Shown: one piece after another, positions 16,882 to 24,271 of the stretch
Numbering within the stretch: the first letter of the stretch is position 1
Layout: every line of letters begins with the position of its first letter
NCBI GenBank assembly: GCA_018399635.1
Contig: JAGYOH010000005.1
Coordinates: 1-64,000 of the forward strand
DNA length: 64,000 bases
Direction: 5' to 3'
DNA from: Clostridia bacterium
GTDB lineage: Bacteria > Bacillota > Clostridia > Peptostreptococcales > Acidaminobacteraceae
Program-made: the position numbers and the translations under genes
Notes under the pieces: generated by a model
Databases searched by the model: none
What the model saw: only the letters and a program-made list of their open reading frames with translations
Told to the model about the DNA's origin: nothing

Positions 16882-18423
16882 ATTACTAGTTTATATGTAG
16901 TAATTGGCATAGGCATATCCTTTCCCCTTGGATTGTTTGTTGGATATTTAATGCGACGCCTTGTCGCGGAGAAGAGAATAAAAAGTGCTGAAGAACAAGC
17001 GGATCTCATTACTTTGGAAGCCAAAAAACAAGCTGAGACAACGAAAAAGGAAATGCTTATAGAAGCAAAGGAAGAAGTTCATCAAATGCGGATCGATCTC
17101 GAAAAGGAAACCCGGGAAAGACGCGCAGAGCTTCAGAAAATCGAACGAAGAAACATGCAGAAAGAGGAGAACCTCGACAGAAAGATCCAATCCATGGAGG
17201 CAAGGGAAAAATCCTTCACCCAGAAGGAAACCGCCGTGGCGGAAAAAGAGGAACGCATCGGTATTCTCCATGACCAGCAGTTGATTGAGCTGGAGAAGAT
17301 TGCATCCCTCACCATGGAGGAAGCCAGGGAAAAACTGCTTTCGGACATCGATCGCAACCTGACCCACGAAAAAGCAGTGAAAATCAAGGAAATGGAATAT
17401 GAAGCCAAACTGGAAGTCGACAAACGGTCCAAGGAAATCCTGGCTTACGCAATCCAGAAGTGTTCAGCGGATTACGTCGCGGAATCCACGGTTTCAGTGG
17501 TGCCCTTGCCGAATGAAGAAATGAAGGGGAGAATAATCGGGCGTGAAGGTCGCAACATTCGTGCACTAGAGACCATCACAGGTGTCGATCTCATCATTGA
17601 CGACACGCCTGAAGCGGTCATATTGTCATCCTTTGATCCAGTCAGACGGGAAATCGCTAGAATGGCCTTGGAAAAACTGATCGTCGACGGACGGATTCAT
17701 CCGGCCCGCATCGAGGAAATGGTTGAAAAAGCCAAGAAGGAAATGGATACCAAACTCAGAGAAGAGGGTGAAAACGCCACCTTCGACCTGGGCATCCACA
17801 ATGTCCATCCCGAATTGATCAAACTCCTGGGCAGGCTCAAATACCGAACCAGCTACGGCCAGAACGTCCTCAAGCATTCCATCGAGGTGGCCCAGTTGTC
17901 CGGACTGATCGCCCAGGAACTCGGTGCCGACGTCAAAATCGCCAAGCGTGCCGGTCTCTTCCATGATATCGGCAAGGCAGTGGACCATGAAATGGAAGGC
18001 ACCCACATTGAAATCGGTATGAACCTTCTGAAAAAGTACAAGGAATCAGGGGCCGTGATTCATGCCATGAGCACCCATCATGGGGACTATGAGCCACAGA
18101 CCATCGAAGCCATCCTGGTCACCGCGGCGGATGCCATATCAGCGGCACGACCCGGTGCCCGACGGGAAACCCTCGACAATTACATCAAACGGCTGCAGAC
18201 CCTTGAGGAAATTTCCAACAGTTATGACGGCGTTGAAAGTTCCTTTGCCATCCAGGCCGGTCGGGAAATCCGCATCATGGTGATTCCTGAAAAAATCACC
18301 GACGATGAGATGGTCCTCCTCGCTAGAGACATCTCCAAGCGGATAGAAAGCGAACTGGATTATCCAGGCCAGATCAAGGTTCACATGGTCAGGGAGACAA
18401 GAGCGATAGAATTTGCAAAATAG
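16882..18423 (+). CDS. rny: Ribonuclease Y, apparently initiated at an ATT codon
   Basis: RNase Y is the membrane-anchored endoribonuclease that starts mRNA decay in Bacillota. Reading from ATT 16882 gives 513 residues, the usual length. The parts are an N-terminal membrane helix ([20 protein letters not shown]), a long charged coiled coil (about 25-190), a KH domain ([15 protein letters not shown]), and an HD domain ([16 protein letters not shown], then GLFHDIGKA with the HD pair). The start is striking. The frame runs from a TAA at 16861 with no ATG, GTG or TTG before the TTG at 16933, which would cut off the membrane helix. AAGGGAGGTGG (16868-16878) lies 7 nt before the ATT. A sequencing error is the main alternative explanation. 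Confidence 0.95.
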   Translation: MTSLYVVIGIGISFPLGLFVGYLMRRLVAEKRIKSAEEQADLITLEAKKQAETTKKEMLIEAKEEVHQMRIDLEKETRERRAELQKIERRNMQKEENLDRKIQSMEAREKSFTQKETAVAEKEERIGILHDQQLIELEKIASLTMEEAREKLLSDIDRNLTHEKAVKIKEMEYEAKLEVDKRSKEILAYAIQKCSADYVAESTVSVVPLPNEEMKGRIIGREGRNIRALETITGVDLIIDDTPEAVILSSFDPVRREIARMALEKLIVDGRIHPARIEEMVEKAKKEMDTKLREEGENATFDLGIHNVHPELIKLLGRLKYRTSYGQNVLKHSIEVAQLSGLIAQELGADVKIAKRAGLFHDIGKAVDHEMEGTHIEIGMNLLKKYKESGAVIHAMSTHHGDYEPQTIEAILVTAADAISAARPGARRETLDNYIKRLQTLEEISNSYDGVESSFAIQAGREIRIMVIPEKITDDEMVLLARDISKRIESELDYPGQIKVHMVRETRAIEFAK

Positions 18424-18443
18424 TCCCTTCGGGGGCTATTTTC
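18417..18443 (+). terminator. Intrinsic terminator of rny
   Basis: AAAATAGTCCC (18417-18427), loop TTCG, GGGGCTATTTT (18432-18442), with one G-T wobble, overlapping the stop codon. Confidence 0.85.
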
Positions 18444-18450
18444 TTTGATT

Positions 18451-18478
18451 GAAGGATATAGTACAATAAGAATAGAAT
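18451..18478 (+). promoter_or_regulatory. Sigma-H-like promoter of the spoVS pair
   Basis: GAAGGATAT (18451-18459), a 12-nt spacer and ATAGAAT (18472-18478) match the Bacillus sigma-H consensus RnAGGAwww-N11/12-RnnGAAT at every fixed position. No well-spaced sigma-A promoter is seen. B. subtilis spoVS is known to depend on sigma-H. Confidence 0.7.
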
Positions 18479-18527
18479 ACCTGGTGTACAGGTATGAATA
18501 GATAGATAGACATTAGGGGGAATATTT

Positions 18528-18788
18528 GTGGAAATACTAAAAGTATCAGGAAAATCAAACCCGAATTCAGTGGCGGGGGCATTGGCTGGTGTGATCCGAG
18601 AGAGCGGCACGGCTGAAATGCAGGCCATAGGAGCCGGCGCGATCAACCAGGCCGTCAAGGCCATTGCCATTGCCAGAGGGTTTGTGGCTCCCACGGGAAT
18701 CGATCTGGTCTGTATTCCTGCCTTTACCGACATCGAAATCGACGGTGAAGAAAGAACCGCCATCAAATTACTGGTTCAACCGCGTTAA
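18528..18788 (+). CDS. spoVS: Stage V sporulation protein S, copy 1
   Basis: The 86-residue protein is full-length SpoVS, an Alba-like fold protein that promotes sporulation and affects septation in B. subtilis; it may bind nucleic acid. The family core is clear: LKVSGKSNPNSVAGALAGVIRE, AIGAGAINQAVKAIAIARG and a final IKLLV. The start is a GTG at 18528 behind a TAGGGGGA SD. It lies downstream of rny as in Bacillus, though ymdB, which normally separates them, is missing. A second spoVS follows 11 nt later, so the two form one unit. Confidence 0.96.
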   Translation: MEILKVSGKSNPNSVAGALAGVIRESGTAEMQAIGAGAINQAVKAIAIARGFVAPTGIDLVCIPAFTDIEIDGEERTAIKLLVQPR

Positions 18789-18799
18789 GGAGGTGCGTC

Positions 18800-19060
18800 A
18801 TGGAAATTCTGAAGGTTTCTTCAAAGTCCAACCCGAATTCCGTGGCCGGCGCCCTGGCCGGTGTCATTCGTGAACACGGCGCTGCCGAAATCGATGCCAT
18901 CGGGGCCGGGGCCGTCAACCAGTCCGTCAAGGCCATTGCCATTGCCAGGGGATTTCTTTCCCCGGCGGGAATCGACCTGGTCTTCGTCCCTTCCTTTTCT
19001 GACATTGAAATCAACGGTGAAGAAAAAACCACCATCAAAATGATCGTCGAACCCCGATAA
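18800..19060 (+). CDS. spoVS: Stage V sporulation protein S, copy 2
   Basis: This 86-residue paralogue has the same length and core (KVSSKSNPNSVAGALAGVIRE, AIGAGAVNQSVKAIAIARG) as copy 1, roughly four fifths identical by eye. It has its own strong SD (AAGGAGGTG) in the 11-nt gap and an ATG start. Differences cluster in the middle (HGAAEIDAI against SGTAEMQAI) and near the C-terminus. Tandem copies may have separate roles or give dosage; nothing in the sequence decides. An intrinsic terminator closes the unit. SpoVS homologues also occur in bacteria that do not sporulate, so this does not prove sporulation. Confidence 0.96.
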   Translation: MEILKVSSKSNPNSVAGALAGVIREHGAAEIDAIGAGAVNQSVKAIAIARGFLSPAGIDLVFVPSFSDIEINGEEKTTIKMIVEPR

Positions 19061-19082
19061 GGCCAGTGAACTGGCCTTTTTC
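19059..19082 (+). terminator. Intrinsic terminator of the spoVS unit
   Basis: AAGGCCAG (19059-19066), loop TGAA, CTGGCCTT (19071-19078), then a T run; the stem includes the stop codon. Confidence 0.9.
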
Positions 19083-19143
19083 AATGATCATATCCCGGAG
19101 TCAAGAATCATTGCTCTTGAGTTGTGGCCTTTTCAACGGTTTT

Positions 19144-19179
19144 TTGATAAACTGATTGAAGTAAAAACGACTTTATCAA
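19144..19179 (+). repeat. Inverted repeat upstream of purB
   Basis: TTGATAAA (19144-19151) and TTTATCAA (19172-19179) form an 8-bp perfect inverted repeat 10-20 nt before the purB SD. It may be an operator or leader hairpin; it does not resemble a PurR box or the purine riboswitch. Confidence 0.4.
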
Positions 19180-19198
19180 TAGAAAAAAGGGAGGCCCC

Positions 19199-20632
19199 AT
19201 GAAAGCAACCTATGAAAACCCCCTCGAGTCCCGATACAGCTCGAAGGAAATGCTGTATGTATTTTCCCCGGACTTCAAATTCACCACCTGGAGAAGACTC
19301 TGGATCGCCCTGGCTGAAGCCCAGCAGGAACTGGGTCTCCCCATCGAGGATGAACAGATTGAAGCCATGAAGGCCCATATCAGCCCCATTGATTACACCC
19401 TGGCCGCCGCCTATGAAAAAAAATTCCGACATGATGTCATGGCTCATGTCCACACCTTCGGTGAAGCGGCCCCAAAGGCGAAGCCGATCATTCACCTGGG
19501 TGCCACAAGCGCCTTTGTAGGGGACAACACGGATATCATTCAAATGCGGGAAGGCCTGCTCCTGGTCCGGAGGGGCCTGGTCAATCTCCTGGATCAGCTG
19601 AAGGCCTTCGCCCTTGAACACCAGGATCTGCCCACCCTGGGCTTCACCCATTTCCAACCTGCCCAGTTGACCACGGTGGGAAAAAGGGCCACCCTCTGGA
19701 TGATGGACCTGCTCATGGACTATGAGCATCTGCAGTTCGTCCTGGAGGGATTGAAACTCAGGGGCATCAAAGGAACCACCGGAACCCAGGCGAGTTTTCT
19801 GAATCTTTTCAACGGCGACCATGAAAAGGTCAGGACCCTCGACCGCCGCATCGCGGAAATGTTTGATTTTGCCGCCACCATGCCGGTGACGGGTCAGACC
19901 TATTCTAGAAAAGTGGATGCCCAGGTTCTCGCCGTGCTTTCCGGCATTGCCCAGTCACTCCACAAGATGAGCAACGATATCCGTCTGCTGCAGCATCTCA
20001 AGGAAGTGGAGGAGCCCTTTGAAAAGAATCAGATCGGGTCCTCCGCCATGGCCTACAAGCGAAATCCCATGAGAAGCGAGCGGATAGCCGCCCTGAGCCG
20101 ATTCATCATCAACACCGGCATGAATCCGCAGTGGACCCAGTCCGCCCAGTGGTTCGAACGGACCCTGGACGACAGTGCCAACAAGAGACTGGCCGTGCCG
20201 GAATCCTTCCTGGCCACCGATGCCATCCTGAGCATCGCCATCAACATCAGCCAGGGCCTGGTGGTCTATCCCAAGGTGATCCACAAGCACATCGAAGCGG
20301 AGCTCCCCTTCATGGCGACGGAGAACATCATCATGGAGGCCGTAAAAAGGGGAGGGGACCGGCAGGATCTACACGAGGCGATTCGCATCCATTCCATGGC
20401 CGCCGGCAAAAATGTCAAGGAAAATGGGGGAGAGAACGACCTGCTTGAGAGAATCCTCACCGATCCCATTTTCGGCATCAAAGCCGAGGACCTGGGACAA
20501 CTCCTTGACCCCAGGGATTATATCGGTCGTTCCAGGGAGCAGGTTCTGGAATTCATCACCCAGGAGATCGACCCCGTGCTTGAAAAGCATCAGGACCTCC
20601 TTGACGGTGACAACCATGAACTGAAGGTGTGA
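19199..20632 (+). CDS. purB: Adenylosuccinate lyase
   Basis: PurB splits SAICAR and adenylosuccinate, releasing fumarate, in IMP and AMP synthesis. The 477-residue protein shows fumarase/aspartase superfamily signatures: LGATSAFVGDNTD, the catalytic-histidine region GFTHFQPAQLTTVGKRA, and the flexible signature GSSAMAYKRNPMRSERI with the active serine. The length fits the animal- and Clostridia-type PurB rather than the shorter B. subtilis form. The ATG at 19199 has GGGAGG just upstream. The gene stands alone, not in a pur operon, with an inverted repeat in its leader. It belongs to the purine salvage and interconversion set that also includes punA and deoB in this window. Confidence 0.97.
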   Translation: MKATYENPLESRYSSKEMLYVFSPDFKFTTWRRLWIALAEAQQELGLPIEDEQIEAMKAHISPIDYTLAAAYEKKFRHDVMAHVHTFGEAAPKAKPIIHLGATSAFVGDNTDIIQMREGLLLVRRGLVNLLDQLKAFALEHQDLPTLGFTHFQPAQLTTVGKRATLWMMDLLMDYEHLQFVLEGLKLRGIKGTTGTQASFLNLFNGDHEKVRTLDRRIAEMFDFAATMPVTGQTYSRKVDAQVLAVLSGIAQSLHKMSNDIRLLQHLKEVEEPFEKNQIGSSAMAYKRNPMRSERIAALSRFIINTGMNPQWTQSAQWFERTLDDSANKRLAVPESFLATDAILSIAINISQGLVVYPKVIHKHIEAELPFMATENIIMEAVKRGGDRQDLHEAIRIHSMAAGKNVKENGGENDLLERILTDPIFGIKAEDLGQLLDPRDYIGRSREQVLEFITQEIDPVLEKHQDLLDGDNHELKV

Positions 20633-20640
20633 TTCGTTTT

Positions 20641-20656
20641 AGTTGAATTTTCAACT
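20641..20656 (+). promoter_or_regulatory. Putative MarR-type operator
   Basis: AGTTGAATTTTCAACT is a palindrome with 7-bp arms and a 2-nt centre. AGTTGnnnnnnCAACT is typical of MarR-family operators. It covers the -35 box of the next gene, so the encoded regulator probably represses itself. Confidence 0.7.
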
Positions 20657-20671
20657 TTAATTCGATATACT
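20643..20671 (+). promoter_or_regulatory. Sigma-A promoter of the MarR-GNAT gene
   Basis: TTGAAT (20643-20648), 17-nt spacer, TATACT (20666-20671). The -35 element lies within the palindromic operator. Confidence 0.75.
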
Positions 20672-20697
20672 GTGGGTAGGTTTCACTGGAGGTACCC

Positions 20698-21501
20698 ATG
20701 GATCAATCCCTGAGAAATATCGAAAAAATCGCACGCAGTCTGCAGACCATCATGGCCTCGAAATTCAGCGCCCTGGGGCTCAAACGCGGCCAGCACCCCT
20801 ATCTGATCTTCATCAATGAAAATCCCGGCCTCAGTCAACTGGAGCTGGTCCAGCGACTGAATATCGACAAGACCACGGTGACCAAGGCCCTGGTGCAGCT
20901 GGAAAAACAAAGACTCATCATCCGACAGAAGAACAAAGAGGACCAGCGGTTCATGGAAACCTATCCCACCTCGAAGGGGAGAGAAGTCTATGAAGCGGTT
21001 CTGAGAGTGGAAAAGGACCTGCTCGACACCGCCTTCACCGCCTTTTCCGAAATGGACCGGATGAACCTGAAGACTCTGCTTGGAAAAATCGACAAGAACA
21101 TCGAAAAGGACTGGGTGAAATCCAGGACCTATTTCAAAACAGGGCTCGTGGAGGGTGTTTCCCTGGCACAGATTCTCAAGATCAATCCCGACCATGCCCG
21201 GAAGGACCAGGAAATCTACTGGGGCTATTTTTTGAAAGAGAACCTTGCGGGTTACATCGCCATGACCGACAAAGAAGAAGCCCTCATCATCGAGGGGCTC
21301 TTCATCGAAGAAAAGCATCAAGGCCACGGCTATGATTACGAACTCATGCAGCAAGTCTGTCTCGGTTTCGATAAACCCAAAAAAATCACCCTTTTCGAGG
21401 GTGACATCCCCATGCTGAAAATCGTCAATCTCCTGGAATTTCGATTCAGCGCCGTCATTCCGGGGGAAAGCACCTATTATACCTTTGAAAGAAAAAACTA
21501 G
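20698..21501 (+). CDS. MarR family regulator fused to a GNAT-like acetyltransferase domain
   Basis: Residues 1 to about 145 are a MarR winged-helix domain: LSQLELVQRLNIDKTTVTKALVQLEKQ is the recognition helix region and IIRQKNKEDQRFMETYPTSKGREV is the wing. MarR proteins of this length end near 150. Here about 110 more residues follow with the pattern of a GNAT fold (LAGYIAM, then IIEGLFIEEKHQGHGYDYELMQQV, which matches the GNAT core and acetyl-CoA loop). The hybrid may sense or acetylate a small molecule and control its own gene through the palindrome over the promoter. The ATG at 20698 has TGGAGG upstream. No other gene shares its transcript before the terminator. The ligand is unknown. Confidence 0.85.
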   Translation: MDQSLRNIEKIARSLQTIMASKFSALGLKRGQHPYLIFINENPGLSQLELVQRLNIDKTTVTKALVQLEKQRLIIRQKNKEDQRFMETYPTSKGREVYEAVLRVEKDLLDTAFTAFSEMDRMNLKTLLGKIDKNIEKDWVKSRTYFKTGLVEGVSLAQILKINPDHARKDQEIYWGYFLKENLAGYIAMTDKEEALIIEGLFIEEKHQGHGYDYELMQQVCLGFDKPKKITLFEGDIPMLKIVNLLEFRFSAVIPGESTYYTFERKN

Positions 21502-21524
21502 ACTGCTTTTTTAGTCTAGTTTTT
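21493..21524. terminator. Bidirectional terminator between the MarR-GNAT gene and ung
   Basis: AAAAACTAGACT pairs with AGTCTAGTTTTT across an 8-nt loop; T runs on both strands serve both converging genes. Confidence 0.85.
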
Positions 21525-22190
21525 GAGTATCCAGTCAATGGGTGCCAGACCCCGGGACTCGAGGAATTCATTGGCCCTTGAAAAGGGTCTCGAGCCGAAA
21601 AATCCGCGGTAGGAGGAGAGGGGACTCGGGTGAGGCGCTTCAATGACCAGATGGGCATGACCCGTGATCATGGATTTTTTTCTACGGGCATTGGCCCCCC
21701 ACAGGATGAAGACCAGGGGATCCTCCCTCCGGCTCAAGGCCTTGATAATGGCGTCGGTGAAGGTTTCCCATCCCTGGTTCTTGTGGGAATCGGCTTCATT
21801 CTCCCTGACGGTGAGGACGGTGTTGAGAAGCAGGACTCCCTGGGCCGCCCAGGGGCTCAAATCCCCCGTGACGGGAATGTCACCCCCCAGATCGTCTCTG
21901 AGTTCCTTGTAGATGTTTCTCAAGGAGGGAGGCGGTTTCACCCCTGACGAAACGGAAAAGGCCAGACCGTTGGCCTGATCTTTCTGATGATAAGGGTCCT
22001 GCCCAAGAATCAGCACCTTGACCCCCTGATAGGGCGTCATCTCAAGGGCCCTGAAACGCTGCTCCTTGGGCGGGAAAAGGGTATGGGACCTTGATTCTTC
22101 TTCCAGGTAGGCTTCAAGGTTCTTGAAATAGGGTTTTTCGAATTCCTCGGACAGTATTTCCTGCCAGCCGCCGCTTAAAAAATCTTTCAT
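21516..22190 (-). CDS. ung: Uracil-DNA glycosylase
   Basis: Family-1 UNG removes uracil from DNA to start base excision repair. The 224-residue protein has the water-activating motif GQDPYH (about residue 63-68), the GLAFSVSSGVKPPPSLRNI segment, and the minor-groove loop HPSPLS near residue 187 with its histidine. Length and motifs are complete. The ATG at 22190 is led by a weak purine-rich SD. An extended -10 element (TGTTATACT on the minus strand, about 22205-22213) lies upstream. The gene is transcribed opposite to its neighbours and is paired functionally with dut. Confidence 0.98.
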   Translation of the reverse strand: MKDFLSGGWQEILSEEFEKPYFKNLEAYLEEESRSHTLFPPKEQRFRALEMTPYQGVKVLILGQDPYHQKDQANGLAFSVSSGVKPPPSLRNIYKELRDDLGGDIPVTGDLSPWAAQGVLLLNTVLTVRENEADSHKNQGWETFTDAIIKALSRREDPLVFILWGANARRKKSMITGHAHLVIEAPHPSPLSSYRGFFGSRPFSRANEFLESRGLAPIDWILKN

Positions 22191-22247
22191 AAAATCACCC
22201 CCCCATAGTATAACACAGGAGCAAACCCCACAAGGAGGTCAACCGAC

Positions 22248-23384
22248 ATGCAAAAGAGAAAATTCGGCAACACCAAGGAAATCGTATCCATTCTGGGTTT
22301 CGGTGCGATGCGCTTCCCCTTGACCGAGGAGGGAAGCATCCATGAAGAAAAGTCCCTTGAAATGGTCCGTTACGCCATCGATCACGGGGTCAACTATGTG
22401 GACACCGCCTGGCCCTATCACAACGGGGAATCGGAGCCCTTCATCGGCAGAGCGCTGGGAGAGGGTTACCGGGAGAAGGTCTACCTGGCCACCAAACTCC
22501 CCAGCTGGGCCATCCATCAACCGGAGGATTTTGATGATTTTCTTGACCGGCAGCTTGAGCGGTTGAAGACCGATGTCATCGATTTCTACCTGGTCCATGC
22601 CATCAACCAGAAAACCTGGACCAACAATCTCCTCAAGAATGACCTTTTCTCCTTTTTGGACCGCGCCCTCGCCGCAGGCAAGGTGAGATACGTCGGATTC
22701 TCCTTTCACGACCAGCTTGCTCTTTTCAAGGAAATCGTGGATGCCTATCCCTGGACCTTCACCCAGATCCAGTTCAATTTCCTCGATCATGAATACCAGG
22801 CCGGTCTGGAGGGACTTCGTTACGCCCGGAACAAGGGCCTGGGAATCATCGTCATGGAACCCCTGCGCGGCGGCGCCCTGGCCGGTGATATTCCAAAGGA
22901 TGTCGCCGGACTGTGGGAGTCGGCACCCGTGAAAAGATCCCCTGTGGAATGGGCCCTGAAATACGTCTGGAACTATCCCGAAGTGGATCTTATCCTCAGC
23001 GGCATGAGCACCCTCGAGCAGGTGAAGGAGAATATCCGCTACGCCGCCAGGGCCCTGCCGGGGGATCTGACGGCAGAGGAAACAGGGCGGATCTACCAGG
23101 TCAAGGACCGCTACCTGTCCCGGCTGGTGAATTCCTGCACCACCTGCGGCTATTGCATGCCCTGTCCCTACGGCGTGGACATCCCCGGCGCCTTCAAGGC
23201 CTTCAATGACGCCCATCTCTTTGAACAGCCGGATCTCTTCAGGGAAAAATACCTGCGGGAGACCAGATCTGAAAACAGGGCCTCAAGCTGCGTGGCCTGC
23301 GGCGCCTGTGAACCCCGGTGTCCCCAGGGAATCGCCATCATCGCCGATCTCAAGAGGGTGGCTGAGGGTTTTGAGGGTAGATGA
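22248..23384 (+). CDS. Aldo/keto reductase with C-terminal 4Fe-4S ferredoxin-type domain
   Basis: The 378-residue protein has an N-terminal aldo/keto reductase barrel: ILGFGAMRFP at the start, VNYVDTAWPYHNG with the catalytic Asp and Tyr, ATKLPSW with the Lys, and FYLVHAIN with the His. After about residue 285 comes a cysteine-rich tail, CTTCGYCMPCPYGVDIP, then CVACGACEPRCPQGI near the end. This suggests one or two iron-sulfur clusters. Such fused reductases are common in strict anaerobes, and their substrates are mostly unknown. AAGGAGG (about 22232-22238) serves the ATG at 22248. It appears to be a single-gene unit. Confidence 0.95.
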   Translation: MQKRKFGNTKEIVSILGFGAMRFPLTEEGSIHEEKSLEMVRYAIDHGVNYVDTAWPYHNGESEPFIGRALGEGYREKVYLATKLPSWAIHQPEDFDDFLDRQLERLKTDVIDFYLVHAINQKTWTNNLLKNDLFSFLDRALAAGKVRYVGFSFHDQLALFKEIVDAYPWTFTQIQFNFLDHEYQAGLEGLRYARNKGLGIIVMEPLRGGALAGDIPKDVAGLWESAPVKRSPVEWALKYVWNYPEVDLILSGMSTLEQVKENIRYAARALPGDLTAEETGRIYQVKDRYLSRLVNSCTTCGYCMPCPYGVDIPGAFKAFNDAHLFEQPDLFREKYLRETRSENRASSCVACGACEPRCPQGIAIIADLKRVAEGFEGR

Positions 23385-23739
23385 GAACAGGTGATAAATT
23401 GTAAGACGACCATTGAAGGCCCGTCAATCGATGTTTTGCGTCGTGCTGCCGGAGAAACTTCCCGGGCGGCAAAGGGGATCCTCAACGGTTTTTTACTTAT
23501 TGTGATTATTGATAATTGAGAATTGTTTCATCAAGATGTCTGATGATGAATCGGCTTAAATGTCGAGAATCCGGCTTGATTGGAAGGTGTGTCGGCAGCC
23601 GTTGCATCCGCCGGTTATACTATTCCCAAAATATACATTTAAGGAATAGTATAGCGAGGGAGAAATCGGCCCCTTTGATTGAACCCCTTCTCCACTGGGT
23701 AGTAATGAATCGAAATCCAATATTTAAGGAGTGAATCCA
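23385..23739. other. 355-bp gap with an 11-bp inverted repeat; no gene recognised
   Basis: Short frames here have no SD or family resemblance. An AT-rich stretch at about 23500-23530 and a long inverted repeat at 23616-23653 are the only structures I see. The SD of the ferritin-like gene lies at its end. Confidence 0.5.
23616..23653. repeat. 11-bp perfect inverted repeat upstream of a ferritin-like gene
   Basis: TATACTATTCC (23616-23626) and GGAATAGTATA (23643-23653) are exact reverse complements separated by 16 AT-rich bases. It could be an operator or an RNA hairpin; there is no T run. Confidence 0.6.
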
Positions 23740-24216
23740 ATGAAGCAGTTCAACGGTATGGAGATTCTTAATCTCTTGGTGGAATCAGAGGGCAAAGTGG
23801 CTGCCCTTTACACGGACCTTTCAGAAAAAATTACCAACGAAAAAGCAAGGAATCTTTTTCTGAAACTTGCCGGGGATGAATTGAACCATCAAAAGATGTA
23901 TGAGGCCCTCATGGCCGACCTCGACCAGGACCTGACCATCGATCTCGAGGATGAAGATTACGACTACATCGATTCCATGATCCGGTACAACTATTTCAGA
24001 ACCGAGTCCCTCAGAGACAAGGATGTGAAGGAAAACGCCCTGCTGGTGGCTGAAAAAGTCGAGCGGGACGCCGTCATGCTGGTACAGGAAGTCATGGAAC
24101 TCTTCCCTGAGGTCGCCCCCAAGGAAATGAAGAAAATTCTCAAGGAAGAGAAAAAGCATCTCAAGTACGTGCTTCAGTCCCAACAGGACGCCATGGTTAA
24201 AAATTTAATGCTATAA
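23740..24216 (+). CDS. Ferritin-like/rubrerythrin-fold protein
   Basis: The 158-residue protein is a four-helix-bundle ferritin-like domain. Paired carboxylate/histidine motifs are spaced as in rubrerythrins: LLVESEGKVAALYTDL, then LAGDELNHQKMYEAL in the first half, and VAEKVERDAVMLVQEV, then ILKEEKKHLKYV in the second. No rubredoxin cysteines are present. These proteins usually detoxify peroxide or bind iron in anaerobes. The start is the ATG at 23740 with TAAGGAG at 23726-23731; the GTG at 23731 overlaps that SD. An intrinsic terminator follows. Which metal site is active cannot be told from sequence alone. Confidence 0.85.
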   Translation: MKQFNGMEILNLLVESEGKVAALYTDLSEKITNEKARNLFLKLAGDELNHQKMYEALMADLDQDLTIDLEDEDYDYIDSMIRYNYFRTESLRDKDVKENALLVAEKVERDAVMLVQEVMELFPEVAPKEMKKILKEEKKHLKYVLQSQQDAMVKNLML

Positions 24217-24218
24217 AC

Positions 24219-24250
24219 AAAACGACTCCCTATTGAGGGAGTTTTTTTTT
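24219..24250 (+). terminator. Intrinsic terminator of the ferritin-like gene
   Basis: ACTCCCT (24225-24231), loop ATTG, AGGGAGT (24236-24242) and a run of nine T. Confidence 0.9.
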
Positions 24251-24258
24251 GATATAAT
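24250..24258 (+). promoter_or_regulatory. Extended -10 promoter of the tyrosine recombinase gene
   Basis: TGATATAAT is a perfect extended -10 directly after the preceding terminator. Confidence 0.55.
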
Positions 24259-24271
24259 GGGATTGGTGATA

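Noticed and set aside
19083-19198. Purine riboswitch before purB
   Set aside because: No three-way junction or conserved loop sequences of that class; only an 8-bp inverted repeat is present.
23500-23530. Possible Fur or PerR box in an AT-rich stretch before the ferritin-like gene
   Set aside because: Only partial matches to GATAAT-type half-sites, with wrong spacing.
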